64,000 bases of DNA from the NCBI RefSeq assembly GCF_050624435.1, contig NC_134546.1:43727501-43791500 (forward strand). Direction: 5' to 3'. Source of the stretch: Tenrec ecaudatus. Lineage: Eukaryota; Chordata; Mammalia; Afrosoricida; Tenrecidae. Position numbers and translations under genes: made by a program. Of this stretch, positions 11,370 through 22,945 are shown piece by piece. Numbering within the stretch: the stretch's first letter is position 1; every line of letters begins with the position of its first letter. Under the pieces are notes generated by a model that saw nothing but the letters and a program-made list of their open reading frames with translations, had not been told where the DNA came from and did no database searches.

Positions 11370-11480
11370 GGGGACGTCACATCATCTTGTCACTTCTTAG
11401 CATTCTCAACTGTAAAATGAGAAAGTCTTTATTTTTCCTAATGGCTATCACTGTTTTATTTACAGCTTATGTTAGCATTT
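11370..11480 (+). mobile_element. Possible MIR fragment
   Basis: 'catcttgtcacttcttagca' and 'tcaactgtaaaatgagaaag' match the MIR phrase for the 'cagtttcctcatctgtaaaatg' region loosely. Confidence 0.4.
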
Positions 11481-12299
11481 ATGCTTATTGAATAACATGA
11501 CTACCGTATAAAGAAGTTACTGGTGAATTGTGTCATGTTACAGAGGTCCAATGTATGCAGGCCCTCCTTACACTGACGGCGACTTTAGCAATATAAAAAG
11601 TTATCTAGACAAATTTAATCTTAGACCTATCCTTCAAGTGAAACAATATTGGGTGCGGCCAGTGTCCTGTCTACCTGCTGGCTGGGCAAGAGAAATTCTG
11701 AAGATGGTGTCAAATATTACAAGTTAAAGACTCAAGCTCAAATGATACAAAGATTAACTCTAACAAATTCTGATCCTACCTTCTGCAGCATAATTGTAAG
11801 AAAGTTAGATATTCAAAAATTCCCCAAATATTTTCTTAACAAGTTCCAAAGAAACATAACAGATATTGGGAAGAATCAGACATTTGAAAACAATCTCATC
11901 TATTTTTAAGGTTCTCATGATTTTACCATGCATTAAGGCATCTTTAAAGTTGAACATCATAAATATGTACAGTATTAACCAGGAAAAAATTTACACCGTT
12001 TTCATCAGTGTCTGCCAAGTCACCAGGCACATTATAGCTTGGGATGCACAGAAATACCATGAAAATGTACTGTTGCAGAAGACAGTTTCTGCTCAGGGCT
12101 ATGATCCAATCAGAACCAAGCTAATAGTGGTTCATGAACCAAATCAGAACAGGTATGCACTTTAAATATGTATTGATCTAAAGGGCTAACCAAAACAGGA
12201 AAATATAGAGGGTGAGCCCCTGGAATGAGAAATTCAGAGAGACCTATTGAGGTCTTTCAGGAACTTGAGGTGCGAGACAGGATTATTGGCAAGACCATG

Positions 12300-12468
12300 G
12301 AGAGCTACTATTTCAAATCTACCAGTTGCTCCAAGGGAGAAAGTCGGGGCGGTCTACTTTCATAAAGGATTACAGTCTTGGAAACTCACAGGGGCAGATC
12401 TACCCTGAGCTAGGTCACTATGAGTTGGCATCAACGTGATGGCAGTGAGTTGGATTTTTGGTTTGGTG
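12300..12468 (+). mobile_element. Afrotherian-type SINE
   Basis: 'attacagtcttggaaactca', 'taggtcactatgagttggca' and 'gatggcagtgagttgg' are the canonical body and tail. The copy is relatively well preserved. Confidence 0.85.
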
Positions 12469-12474
12469 GAAAGC

Positions 12475-12695
12475 TACACGCATTTAAAGTGGTGCAGTCA
12501 TGAAGAGATCACCGAAGCTATGAGTGCTATAGCAAAGTGTGGTAAAGAAACTAGATGGTGCCCAGCTATCAGAAAGAATCGAGTCTGGGGCATTAAAGGT
12601 TGTATCTTCAAACTAGGAGCCATTGCAGTGAGGCATCAACCACGTTCTCATACAAGAAGCACATCATGCTTTGTGATCCAAGGATTGTAAACAAT
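12475..12695 (+). mobile_element. LINE-type element, internal 3' UTR unit, diverged
   Basis: 'gtggtaaagaaactagatgg', 'tgcccagctatcagaaagaa' and 'agaagcacatcatgctttgt' correspond to a single copy of the unit found doubled in copy A (414-570). It abuts the preceding SINE and lacks the usual element 3' end. Confidence 0.6.
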
Positions 12696-14874
12696 AACTT
12701 CCAAGTCCCAAGGAGGGACTGATATTAAAGCTTAATCGTGAACACTCAGTTTACTGAAGGCTGCGACTGACAGTGGAAATCACAGATCTATTTGCAGGGT
12801 CTCCATATGGATTCAGTTTCCAGTGTATTCTTCTGACGATAGTCTGGAGATAGGTCTCACTTTGCTCTCAGACAGAGCACATTGTAAATTTGATTATGGC
12901 AGATGTAGTTAGGTTAAAATGTAATACTTTATCATTTGTTCCCCATTTTGACCTATGTTAAAGTCATCTCAGTTTTTAATGTTTTTTGCTTTCTTTTTAA
13001 TTGAAGTTTTCTATGTTTTTTCTAGTCATTGTTGCTTCTTTTTCTTTTGTGCTTGCTTCCTGATTGTGTTTTGTATGATTTCTTATTATGAAATCCATGA
13101 TACTTAAATCTATAGAAACAGTACCTGGATTCATAATTACTTAGGGGCATGGCAGGTGAGGATGGGGTAAATGGAGAGCTAACAACAATCAGTAGGATAG
13201 GAAAATGGTCTAAAATTGATCTGGCGATGATTTCACAAATCTTCTTTATAATATGAAGTGACTAAATTTTATTAGATGTAAAGTATACACCAATAAAACT
13301 ATTTTTAGAAACAACACCAAAGTGGAGCATTCTGCCCCCATCTTTTAGCGGGCACCTTGTTTTCAACCTAGCCAAGCAGAGCTTCAGGGGCTGTGCAGTG
13401 TGCAGATCACCTTTAGTTTTTGAATGGAGATTAAGCTTCTAGATAAGTTCCAACCTGTATTTTTTCCCATTCTGCTTCACTCACATATTTAAAATGTAGT
13501 TCAGAATCAGTCAGGGTCTCCTCTGCAGTCATGACTGAACCAAGCTGAATTGGTTCTGCCTCTGCTTTGCTCTGAAGCAGCCTTGCCTCGTTGGCTACAC
13601 TTGTTGCTGGTCAGTCCACTCTGATGGAAAATGATCCTGTGGGGCAGAGTCGAGCTGCCCACAACCCTTGCTGAAGGGAATCCGGGGGTTTCACACTGCA
13701 ACCTTTTGAGTCACAGCCAAGACCTACCTATGGTGCCTCAGGGCTTCTGGTCTCATTGGTTAGGGAGATTTTTTTTAAAGGCTAATCTGAGCGGTATCTG
13801 TGATATTTTTGATAGCTGTACAGTTTCCGGTTACATGGGGCTAAGGAAGAAATCAAAATAAAGACTAATGGGGAAGTTATATTGTAAAAGTGGTGTGGAG
13901 CAAGAATTGGAAGCCTAATTTCTCTACTCAGCTCTCTGAATAGTGAGGCTGGGGCATGTTCCTTCAGTTCTCTCCATTTTGAGAAAACTCCATGATTTCA
14001 TATTTTCTATTGATTGAGTCTTAAATTATATGACTTAGGCTGGGAAACTGCATGACCAAGATTTGATGGAATTCATAGGATTGCATGCATATTTAAGAGC
14101 TTCAACTAGCAGGGGCAGAAAACACTCATATAAACCTTCACACATACACCATAATGGGTATGTCTGGATCAATATAAAATATAAATAACACCACAGCTTT
14201 AGAAATCAGAAAGAGGGAGTAAGAGCATTCTCCACAAACAAGGTTTTGCCATTCTTGAAATTTCCACTGGAAGCTACATTAAATCATGTCTTCTATATTT
14301 TTTTTTGTTTTTTTCAAACCCTAAGAGATCCCCAAAATGAAAGGTTTAATTATGCATATCTTTAAAGATGTCGTCACTGCTCCAAATTTCAATCTTTGCA
14401 TTATTACTGTTGAGAGTAGGAAGTTCACTCTCCCTTTGCACTTGCACTTGGTTTTGAATTGCGTACATGTTTCCTACTGAGGAAAAGGCTTAACGAAACA
14501 ATACTTCGTTTTCCTAATTTTCCCTTCATTTATGACTTTTTCTTCCTCCCTCCACAGCTTGCTTTCTTCATTCCTAATATAATTATAGAGGGCTCAGGTA
14601 CACTTTCTATTATTAATAGGATATAATTAAACATGGAATCTGGCTGAAAAGGAAGCACTCTGATCACCTGGAGTGAGAGCCGGCCCTTGACAATCTGCTC
14701 CATGTCTTCCAATGACTTTTACCTCCTGGAGGACTTCCACACTGTGCTTAGGGCCCAAGGGTCCACCTCAAGGACAACCCCTCTCTTAAGCCATATGTTG
14801 TTTGTTTAGTCCAGAATGCCCAGCTCTGAAGTCTGAAGGGATAGAATCGTATTATGGGTTAAGCTGTGCAAAAG

Positions 14875-14875
14875 T

Positions 14876-14911
<36 letters not shown>
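14875..14911 (+). repeat. (TG)n microsatellite
   Basis: About 18 TG units. Confidence 0.95.
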
Positions 14912-14912
<1 letters not shown>

Positions 14913-15792
14913 GGAAACTTCATTTTGTTTGGAAACCATGTTTTCATGCTTATGATAGATAAAACCTGCATATGACAGATTTTAAGTTGAATCACTTCTG
15001 AGAATTATAAATAGGGCAGATGAGGCACAAAAACATGGGCACAGAGGGAGAGGGTGAGTGTCTTGTGAGGACTATCTACAAGCCAGGCGGCAGGAAATGC
15101 CTGGAACCACCGACAAAGCAGGAATTGGTGCGACGGAGACACTGCCTTGATATTTGGTTTCAAAAAAATGTGAGAAAACACATTTCTGTCCTTTAAACCA
15201 CTCACTCACGGTATTTCGATTACAGCAGCAGTCGGAAACCAAGACCGTTGGAATGACCACCTTTCTCTCAAAGAAGACAGAGTCAGCTCCTGACATCTCC
15301 TTGGTCCATGCTAAGAATTTTCCATCAAAAATTCTCCTGGATGCCATTTCCAAAGATACCTTCTTAAAAATGACTCTGGCAGAGATCTTTTGCCTCCTCC
15401 CAAGTACCATTCCTCTCTCCAAATCAAATAATTCCTTAAAAATGCCGCCCACGGCAATCACCTACAGAGCTCATCCATTGACTCGCTAGCATCCAGACAG
15501 CTAGCGATGTAGCTGTGAAGACACCTCCAGCATTTTGATTTTTTTTTAAAGTGGCATGCCTTTTGATCATCTGTTCTTTGTCTGGACTGTGGGCCCGGCT
15601 CCTGGTTTCAAGCAGCAAGATTTGTTTGATGGGAGACTTCATGAGAATGCTGGGCTCCGGGCATCAAAGCAGGTCTCTGCCTCAGGAAGGCCTGGGCTGA
15701 GGAAGGCGCTGGCGTGCTTGCTGCCTCCTGATACTCTATTTCCAGATGCTCGGCCCAGCTCTCCTTCAGTGCAGCAGAAAAGGGAGGAAAAC

Positions 15793-15817
15793 CAAGCAAG
15801 CAAGCAAGCAAGCAAGC
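15793..15817 (+). repeat. (CAAG)n microsatellite
   Basis: Six copies of caag. Confidence 0.95.
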
Positions 15818-16571
15818 ATCTTGTTAGTTCTTGGAAATGTTTTATTTTTCATCAAAGACGATAGGGTGGCAGCAAATGGTTATGCTTGGAGGATAATTAA
15901 GCTTACTCAGGGTGGCATGCTACAATGTCTTTGGCAAGGTGCCTTCTGCAGGAAGATTTTTAAGAGAGTATTTTATAAGAATATGTTTATGTCTACATAT
16001 GTTTCTGTGTTTATAATCATTGCCCCCAAAGGAACTTGACTCCAAACACAAATCTCATTGTAGGAAGGGCTCCTAACGTCTAAAACCCTTAATCTTGTCA
16101 CTTGATGGATGAAATCCCAGGGCTCACAGCCATGAAATACAATGCAGTGGGTCTCCTCCTGGCTGTCCAGTCTGCTAATAGAGCCTGGCAGCCCTGCCGT
16201 CCACCACATTGTGGAAGCTCGTTTTCTGACTTCTTTCATGCCTGCCATCATGTCCGCACTCGGAGAATTAAGGCTGATTTCACAGCTTTGTTTTGGTGGA
16301 AAAATACCACTCCTACTGGCATTTCTGATTCTTCCTTTTATAAAGTTCAAGGTGACATCTTGATTCTGCCTTTGAAGTTTCTTTGGACTATATGAAATTC
16401 TCCAGTGTTTCTCTCTGCCCGAGGTCAACCCTTAGCTACTCTCACTTGATCTGTTTCAGTGTTGTTACCTGGAGGCTCTGGCTCTTGTGATCTATTATTC
16501 CTATTGTTGTTGTTAATACAGCACTCTCTTAAGGTTTCCCTGAATCCCTACAACAAATCGGAGCCTTTGTT

Positions 16572-16928
16572 GGAGCACCCTGGTCACACTGCTAGCTCCA
16601 AAGTCGGTGATTCTACTCTGGCCACTCCAGAGTAGAAAGACCAGTTTGTCTCTGCCCATCAAGATTTATAGTCTCAAAACCCCTCTAGCACAGCGGTTCT
16701 CAACCTGTGGCTCCTGACCCCTTTGGGGGTCTAACAACCCTTTCACAGGGGTCCCGATTCATCACAGTAGCAAAATGACAGCGATGAAGTAGCAACGAAA
16801 ATGATTTTATGGGTGGGGGGTCCACACCACATGAAGAACTGTCTGAAAGGAAGGTTGAGAACCACGGCTCTATCGGGTTACTCTGAGTTGGGATTGATGG
16901 CAGCAAGTTGGAGGTTTTTTATTGTTGT
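16572..16928 (+). mobile_element. Afrotherian-type SINE split by a SPIN transposon
   Basis: The left half 16572-16690 runs from the head ('ggagcaccctggtcacactg') to 'gatttatagtctcaaaaccc'. The right half 16868-16928 resumes with 'cgggttactctgagttggga' and 'gatggcagcaagttgg'. Together they make one SINE interrupted by the 177-bp element at 16691-16867. Confidence 0.8.
16691..16867. mobile_element. SPIN-type non-autonomous hAT transposon
   Basis: It starts 'cagcggttctcaacctgtgg' and ends 'aaggttgagaaccacgg', imperfect terminal inverted repeats. The internal 'cccctttgggggtctaacaa', 'cctttcacaggggtcc' and 'gtagcaacgaaaatgatttt' match what I recall of SPIN non-autonomous copies. Flanks 16683-16690 (ctctagca) and 16868-16875 (ctctatcg) agree at 6 of 8 bases, as an aged 8-bp hAT target duplication. 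SPIN elements entered several tetrapod lineages horizontally; tenrec is one of the few mammals known to carry them. Confidence 0.85.
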
Positions 16929-17387
16929 TTGGTGTTTGCCTAGGGTCCGTTTATGAAAACTGCAGGGCCACATCTAAAGTAGACCCTGCGCTGCGTAACA
17001 AGCTTTTGGACACACATTGGAGAGCCATCATAACAGAGTATCAAATGCAATCCCTTTCTTGCAGTCGTCATGTCCTGCCATCTTTTATTTTACTTCAGTA
17101 TAAGCCCCGCCCCAATTTGATCAAAGCCTGTATTCACAAGCCACCGACCCCATGGACGGACGTTAGCCCCTCGACTAACTGCGGACCTCCGGACGCACAC
17201 CGTGAGTTCGGGCACCCTTGTGCGTGTTCTTGAGCTTCCCTCGGTTGTACTTTCTAGCTCTCATATCCTCATTCCCTCGGAGAAGCCTCATCTTTCTTTC
17301 TTTGCCAAGCTCAAATATGGCCTACGTGGCTCTGAAATGCCTCTTTGGAAGTTGGAGAAAGCCTTTTGGGGGAATTTCCCTCCTCTC

Positions 17388-17583
17388 CTGTCTAATGCAC
17401 TGAGCGGCTCACCACAAGGTTAGTGGTTTAAACACAGTAGCCCCTCCGAGGGAGAAAGAGGAGATTGCCTACTCCCGTGAAGACGGAAAACCTTGGAAGC
17501 CCAAAAGGGCCGCTCTGCTCAGTCCTCGCAGGTAGGTCACTATGTGTAGGAATTGACTTGATGGCAGTGAGTTCGAGGTTTAA
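17388..17583 (+). mobile_element. Afrotherian-type SINE
   Basis: 'ccacaaggttagtggtttaa', 'gtaggtcactatgtgtagga' and 'gatggcagtgagttcgaggt' identify head, body and tail. Confidence 0.8.
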
Positions 17584-17681
17584 GTCTCCTTAATCTCCCT
17601 ACACGTGCATCACAGAATGTAGCACAGAGGTCTACTAGGAATTTATGAATGCAACTTTAATAAATCCATCCAATGATGATG

Positions 17682-17860
17682 AGGACCCCTGGTGGCACTA
17701 CCCAGTAACCAATGGTTAACAGCAAGTTCACCTGTTCAAATTCACTAACTGCTCCATGGGCGGAAGTTGAGGCTAACATCTTCTATAAGGATGTAAAGCC
17801 TCAGAGACCCTATACAGAGTTGCATTAGATTCTATTGCAGTGGTTTTGACATTAAATCAC
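17682..17860 (+). mobile_element. Afrotherian-type SINE, diverged tail
   Basis: The head 'ggacccctggtggcactacc' and 'gaccctatacagagttgcat' are recognisable. The last third is decayed. Confidence 0.7.
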
Positions 17861-18289
17861 TATATAGAAAATCTACTATGATTTTCTTCTAGAAGCCCAA
17901 AACAATAAAAACCAAGATCCACACAATTAAGAAAATCATCACCCAGTCCTTTTCAACCAGACTCTGTATTGGAGTCACAGAACAAGATGATTATATGAAT
18001 GACTATTTTCTCAATTCTCCCAGAATGATACCTAACTAGCACCGCTATATTCAGGGGATTTTTAGGGTATCTAGCCTTACCCTAGGGAAATACCCACTGA
18101 GCAAATAATGGTACAAATATATAATAGTGGTAGCCATAAATGTCTTGGTAGTTTAAATTAATAAATTCCTGACTGATGCGATACAAAAGCAGAACACCAA
18201 AATAAAACAAACAAAATAACCACGTGACTCTTCAGTTGATTTGGACTCATAGAGACTATGTAGTTAGATGACTTTATGTCTACTTGAAA

Positions 18290-18715
18290 AGATATGAAAG
18301 TGAAGGGGTGGAATCCAACCTGTCAATCAAGTGACAGCCCATTGATGCCTCCTTGGGGGTGTGGCCTTTTGATAATCACGAAAAACTAGGAACCTCCCTC
18401 TCCCTCTGCCCCTTTGCCTTCCTGCTTGCTGGGACTCTGCCACTGACCTTGAGAGCAACCAGTGCCCCCTCATGTTTCACTGACCTTGAATCCACCCAAC
18501 TCTGCACCCAACAGCCTGTGATCTTCCTTCATTCTGCATCATTGCATGGAGCTACATGAGTCTGAATAGGGACTTACGGGCTAATATCAAACATATGAAC
18601 TGGAGTTGGACTGGGCTGGAATGCCTTCTTCATATATAATTATTTCTTGATACGAAGCTTTCTCCTTATACATAAGTGTCACTGGATTTGGCAATCTAGA
18701 AGGCCCAGCCTAGCA
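18290..18715 (+). mobile_element. Dispersed repeat, possibly LTR-like
   Basis: The sequence has no coding frame. Its combination of 'gcctccttgggggtgtggcc', 'ttcattctgcatcattgcat' and a terminal 'gtgtcactggatttgg...' resembles interspersed LTR-type repeats of mammals that I recall only loosely. No terminal TG..CA or target duplication was established. Confidence 0.35.
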
Positions 18716-18749
18716 CAGCAGCCCTGTAGCATTCAATAGAACCGTTGCA

Positions 18750-18893
18750 TAGATTTTCCTAGATGGTCATCCTTGAGGAAGCCAACGGACACACCCTTCC
18801 CGCATGGAGCAGCTGGTGGGCTCAAACCTTTCACTGTGTGGTTAGTAACTAAACACTTGAGCCAATTTACTCACCAAGACTCCTTAGAAGGAG
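18750..18893 (-). mobile_element. Afrotherian-type SINE, partial
   Basis: 'catggagcagctggtgggct' and 'tggttagtaactaaacactt' are the reversed body and head, ending near 'ccaagactcct'. Confidence 0.7.
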
Positions 18894-18896
18894 AAT

Positions 18897-18965
18897 AACT
18901 CAAGTCCAGTGCCAGCTAGTCCGCTTGACTCAGAGCGGCCCTGTGCAGGGCTTCTGAGGTCATCT
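18897..18965 (-). mobile_element. SINE tail fragment
   Basis: 'cagtgccagctagtccgctt' followed by 'gactcagagcggccctgtgc' reads as the reversed SINE 3' portion, adjacent to the preceding copy. Confidence 0.55.
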
Positions 18966-19269
18966 CTTTGCTCATGCGCTACTTCCCCCGGTACCATGTC
19001 TCATTCTCTTTTTCTCCGACCTTAGCACTATATCTGTCTCAAATGCTGTGAAATTAATTTTATGTTTATGATATATGGGTGGGGATGAGAAAGGGCTTTT
19101 GAGAATCTGGTTGAGACAATGATTATCCATGTTAATCAACCCAACATTTAATTTAGTACTCAAGATCTGGTTGGCATCCAATGGGGCTTGGTTGAGTTAA
19201 CACGCATACTAAGAAGGGGATTTCAAATACCATTTAAAGGTAAATTAATAGGAATGCATTTTTTCCTGA

Positions 19270-19432
19270 AGCTCTTGGGTAAATACTTGACTACAAACCA
19301 AAAGGTTGGTGGTTTAAACCCACTGCCTGTTCCTCTGGAGAAAGAGGGGGCTATCTGCCTTCACAATGATCCCCAGCCTTGGGAACTCCCCCGAGGACTG
19401 CTGTGAAATGAAATCAACTGAGGGCAATGGGT
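19270..19432 (+). mobile_element. Afrotherian-type SINE, diverged
   Basis: 'caaaccaaaaggttggtggt', 'ccttgggaactcccccgagg' and 'caactgagggcaatgggt' follow the SINE order. Confidence 0.7.
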
Positions 19433-21080
19433 GCTAAGTATTAACCCACTTGTTGGGGGGATCTCTACTTCCTGTGTTATTTGCATCTCAAAGGCAAAAA
19501 TCACCTATCACAAATATAAGCAGAGTTTTGTGAAGAGCACAATCATTGCATTTTCAAGGGCAAGTGCTTTCAGTGTTATTCTATTTTAATAAAGCCAAAA
19601 ATCATAATTTGAATATATTTCAAGAACAAAGAACATCTGGTTTCAACTGGGTTTAGGGTAAAATGATGAGAAATGATACATAATATCATAAAGTTCTGGT
19701 GTCTTACAGACATGTTGACGGCGCCTTGTGATATTCTGTCTCTCTTCAAGGTCTGCAGCTACCTCGCAATAGAAAGAACTTCCCCTTACAAACATACGTA
19801 GGTACACATGTCACACTCTTTCTGGGAATATCTCTCTGTTCAGGTAACCACCAAACAACATGAAGATAGTATGCACCAGTTTTAAAAGACACCATATTTA
19901 TCATATCCCTCTAGGATGTTCTTTATAAAATACATGGGCTAAAAGCATCATTTCCCTAAATAGTCCTTAAGCCCCCAATTCCCCAACTGTTGAATTTATA
20001 CCCAGGAAGAGTTTTAGTCCTCTAGGGCATAAAGTAATATGTTAAAGTAGAAATATATAGAAATCCATTTAAGTTAGTAAATTGTGATAAGGTAAAATAA
20101 TCTTGCATAAGCCATGCCCTATAAAAAAGGAATATATCTGGAATTCAGCACAAGAATAATATCATGCAGAAATAATAATTAACCCAAGTAAACCTGTACA
20201 CAGCAATCTTCAGCATTTTTTGCCAGAAAAATAATTTTGCTATGAAAGCCAGACTCTAAAAATCAAATGAAAGGAGATCCAGTTTTAGATTGTTATTAAA
20301 ACACACGGGGATTTCAATTTAATGACCATGGGTTTAGTGCCAAATATTTCAGAATCAAAAGCTTAATGTTAGGTAATAGGTGCACATCATCTCAAGACTC
20401 TTTATGTCCTCAGGGACAGATTTGAAGGGCATTTTGCTCAATGAAGTTAGTCAGTCACAAAAGGACACATTTTATATGAGACCAGTGTTATAAAATTAAA
20501 TAACAGAAGATAATGATTTTTATGCCAAAAGAAACAGACAATAATAGTTACCAAGTATGGGGAGGAAGGGAGTAAATGGAGTCAGTAGGGCAACAAGGTA
20601 GCCTGGTATTGACAGAAGTATACGCCAGCCTGAGTATTTGAGAAAGGAAAAGGAGGAGTCAGGCAAGCTTTAAGAAGTTTGTTAAGTTGCTAAATACGAA
20701 ATTGTTGATTTGAAATGAAAATACCTACCTACTTCACAATTTAAAAATATTGAAAAGAGAGAGAGAGAGAGAGACTGACTGTGTGTGTCCCTAACAGACT
20801 ATCTGCCCTGAGTGCAGTCAGAGGAAACGATCCTGACTTGCATATATTAAAAGTAACCAGAGTCATTTAGAGTTTTGGGGGGAACAGAGCCTTTGGGTAG
20901 TAATTGTGGGGCTTGATACTTAGAGACTCTGGGACACTGGGTACAAGCATTAGTCACTGCTGATCTATTATTTTAAACACTGAATAACACTTTAACATCT
21001 CTAAAATTTATATCTCAGGTGCAGTTGAGATGTGTCCCACATTATTTGGCAGTTGACATAGTTTACTGTTTTCACTTTTT
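19433..21080. other. Intron with no recognised gene or element
   Basis: AT-rich sequence; a (GA)n run lies at 20755-20774. Nothing else recognised. Confidence 0.5.
20755..20774 (+). repeat. (GA)n simple repeat
   Basis: About ten GA units. Confidence 0.9.
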
Positions 21081-21081
21081 C

Positions 21082-21225
21082 AGCTGCCCACCTCAAGATT
21101 AGCAGTTCTAATCCACCAGCTGTTCAGCAGGAGAAAGACGAGGCTGTCTGCTTCCGTAAAGCCTGACAAGCTCAGAAACCCTGTGGAGGCTCTTCATCCT
21201 ATAGTCTCCGGGGTTTGGGTCAGTA
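21082..21225 (+). mobile_element. Afrotherian-type SINE, diverged
   Basis: 'gattagcagttctaatccac', 'gtctgcttccgtaaagcctg' and 'agaaaccctgtggaggctct' are present. The 3' tail is degraded. Confidence 0.7.
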
Positions 21226-21334
21226 GTGGTTACCCTGCCATATGTGTTGCTATCATGCTAGAAGCTAGGCTCCTGGTATTTCAAATGTTAGTATGTTTAC
21301 CATGGTGGACAGGTTAGAAAAGCTTCTAGGCTAA

Positions 21335-21600
21335 GCCAGAAATAAAGACCTGGTATGCTACTTGAAAACATGTTTAATAACAGGATATTGTCTGATACGA
21401 AACTGGAAGATGCTCCCACTAGGTTTGAAGGCACTCAAAATGCCCAGTGGCTACCTCAAAGAATCCAGGCATCGCGACGATGCTGCAGACCATACTGAAA
21501 AGAACAAACTTCTGTCTTGTTGCACATGGGGCTCCAAGAGTTGAAGGCAATTAGATGGCAACCAGCAATAGCAGTCAGTGACAGCAACAAAGATGACGGT
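21335..21600 (+). mobile_element. RTE-derived fragment (5' region plus 3' tail)
   Basis: 'aagacctggtatgctacttg' and 'ctaggtttgaaggcactcaa' resemble the untranslated leader of RTE-type LINEs. The end 'ttagatggcaaccagcaata' resembles their 3' terminus. The coding middle is absent, so this is either an internally deleted LINE or an RTE-mobilised SINE. Confidence 0.5.
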
Positions 21601-22761
21601 TGAAGTGCTCTAGTCGGTGACTCCCAAATGTAACTGTGCATTTGAAATCTGATTACAATGGAGAGTATATATAGTTTAGTAGCTCTAGGGAGGAGCATGA
21701 GGTGTACACACTCGTTCCCAAATGACACTAAATTGTTGGTCCATAAGCAACAGCATGCATCAGAAATATCTTCTAAATGGGCCATGAATTGTCTATAGAC
21801 TCCATTGCCATTTCAACCACTAAAATACTACAATGATTAGTTGCATGCTATTATTTAGACATGGTCTCAATTCATAATCGATGTAATGTTATATGCTAAT
21901 TATAAATATTAAACTCATTATTAAATATATGTTAATACAGGATTGATCTCAAACCTTGATAATCATATATTTTAGCCTTTGGATCATGGAGAAGAAAATG
22001 GGAAATATTAAGGCAAATTTACTCTTGCAAACAGCATTATACTTGAGAGTGTTTTGAGTCCACAAGTGATAAATACAGCAACTTTTGTTTGGAAAAATGT
22101 CATGTTAATTGAAATATGATGCTGCTGGAAATATCTTTACTAACTAAAATAATTAGTAGTAGTTTGAACCAGAAGAAAGAAGTGATGACTGCCAACTCAA
22201 TGCTTTGAGAAGGTATTCTCATTTTTGCTCATAAGACTTCTGAGTTTCTCTGTTACCATTAACTTTAATAACGTTTGGTAAATCCGAAGATGGAATGTCA
22301 TAACCTAGAAGAACATAAGAGGAAAGCACACAGAATTGGGGGCAACCAACTGGAATGGTATTCTTTGATTTTTTTTCCTTGACTTATTTTGCATATGGCA
22401 TTGTACAATGGTGTAACCCTGATGGTGTTATAACTTGTACTCGCCCTGCTTATTCGATTTCCTCACAGCACTATTATTCCAGTTACATGATATATGCACA
22501 ATCTGGTAACTCATTGTCAGCACTCAGGACCACCCACTCATGTGTGGGTCCTCGTGCAAAATGATGGCATAAATCACCTTGTTAGAAAATCATCCATCAT
22601 TCTAAGATGGTAATAACACAGCATGAAAATGAGCCCAGGACTCTTCTAGTGTGGGCTCCTTTGTGATGATACGCCTACTACTTACTACCACATTATAATA
22701 TGCCAAGTAGTATGCTGAATACCTTAATTACCTAGTCTCAGTTGATCATGTATGAAAAAAA

Positions 22762-22945
22762 AAATGAAACTCATTGTCATCGGGTTATCCAATTCATGGC
22801 GACCCTACAGGACAAGGTAAAACTGGCCCTGTGGGTGTCGAAAGCCTCATCTTTCTCTACAAGAGTGATGGTGCCAAACTGCTGACCTTGTGGTTAGCAG
22901 TTCAACAGGTTACCCACTACCCTACCAAGTCTCCCACTCCATCAA
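22762..22945 (-). mobile_element. Afrotherian-type SINE
   Basis: 'actcattgtcatcgggttat', 'atggcgaccctacaggacaa' and 'tgaccttgtggttagcagtt' read as tail, body and head in reverse. It begins next to an A run at 22756-22765. Confidence 0.75.

Larger units (their letters stand above)
12700..16570. other. Intron, mostly unrecognised sequence
   Basis: I see T-rich tracts (12965-13080, 14285-14320), a TG microsatellite and an AAGC microsatellite (listed). A stretch at 13600-13700 has weak resemblance to the reversed SINE. The open frames at 15154-15489 and 15973-16428 show no recognisable domain. Confidence 0.45.

Noticed and set aside
13600..13700. Possible reversed SINE ('gtggggcagagtcgagctgc')
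   Set aside because: Only one short phrase resembles the SINE body; head and tail are absent.
15973..16428. 151-codon open frame on the minus strand
   Set aside because: No recognisable domain, no splice or start context, and an overlapping open frame on the other strand. Judged a chance frame in intron.
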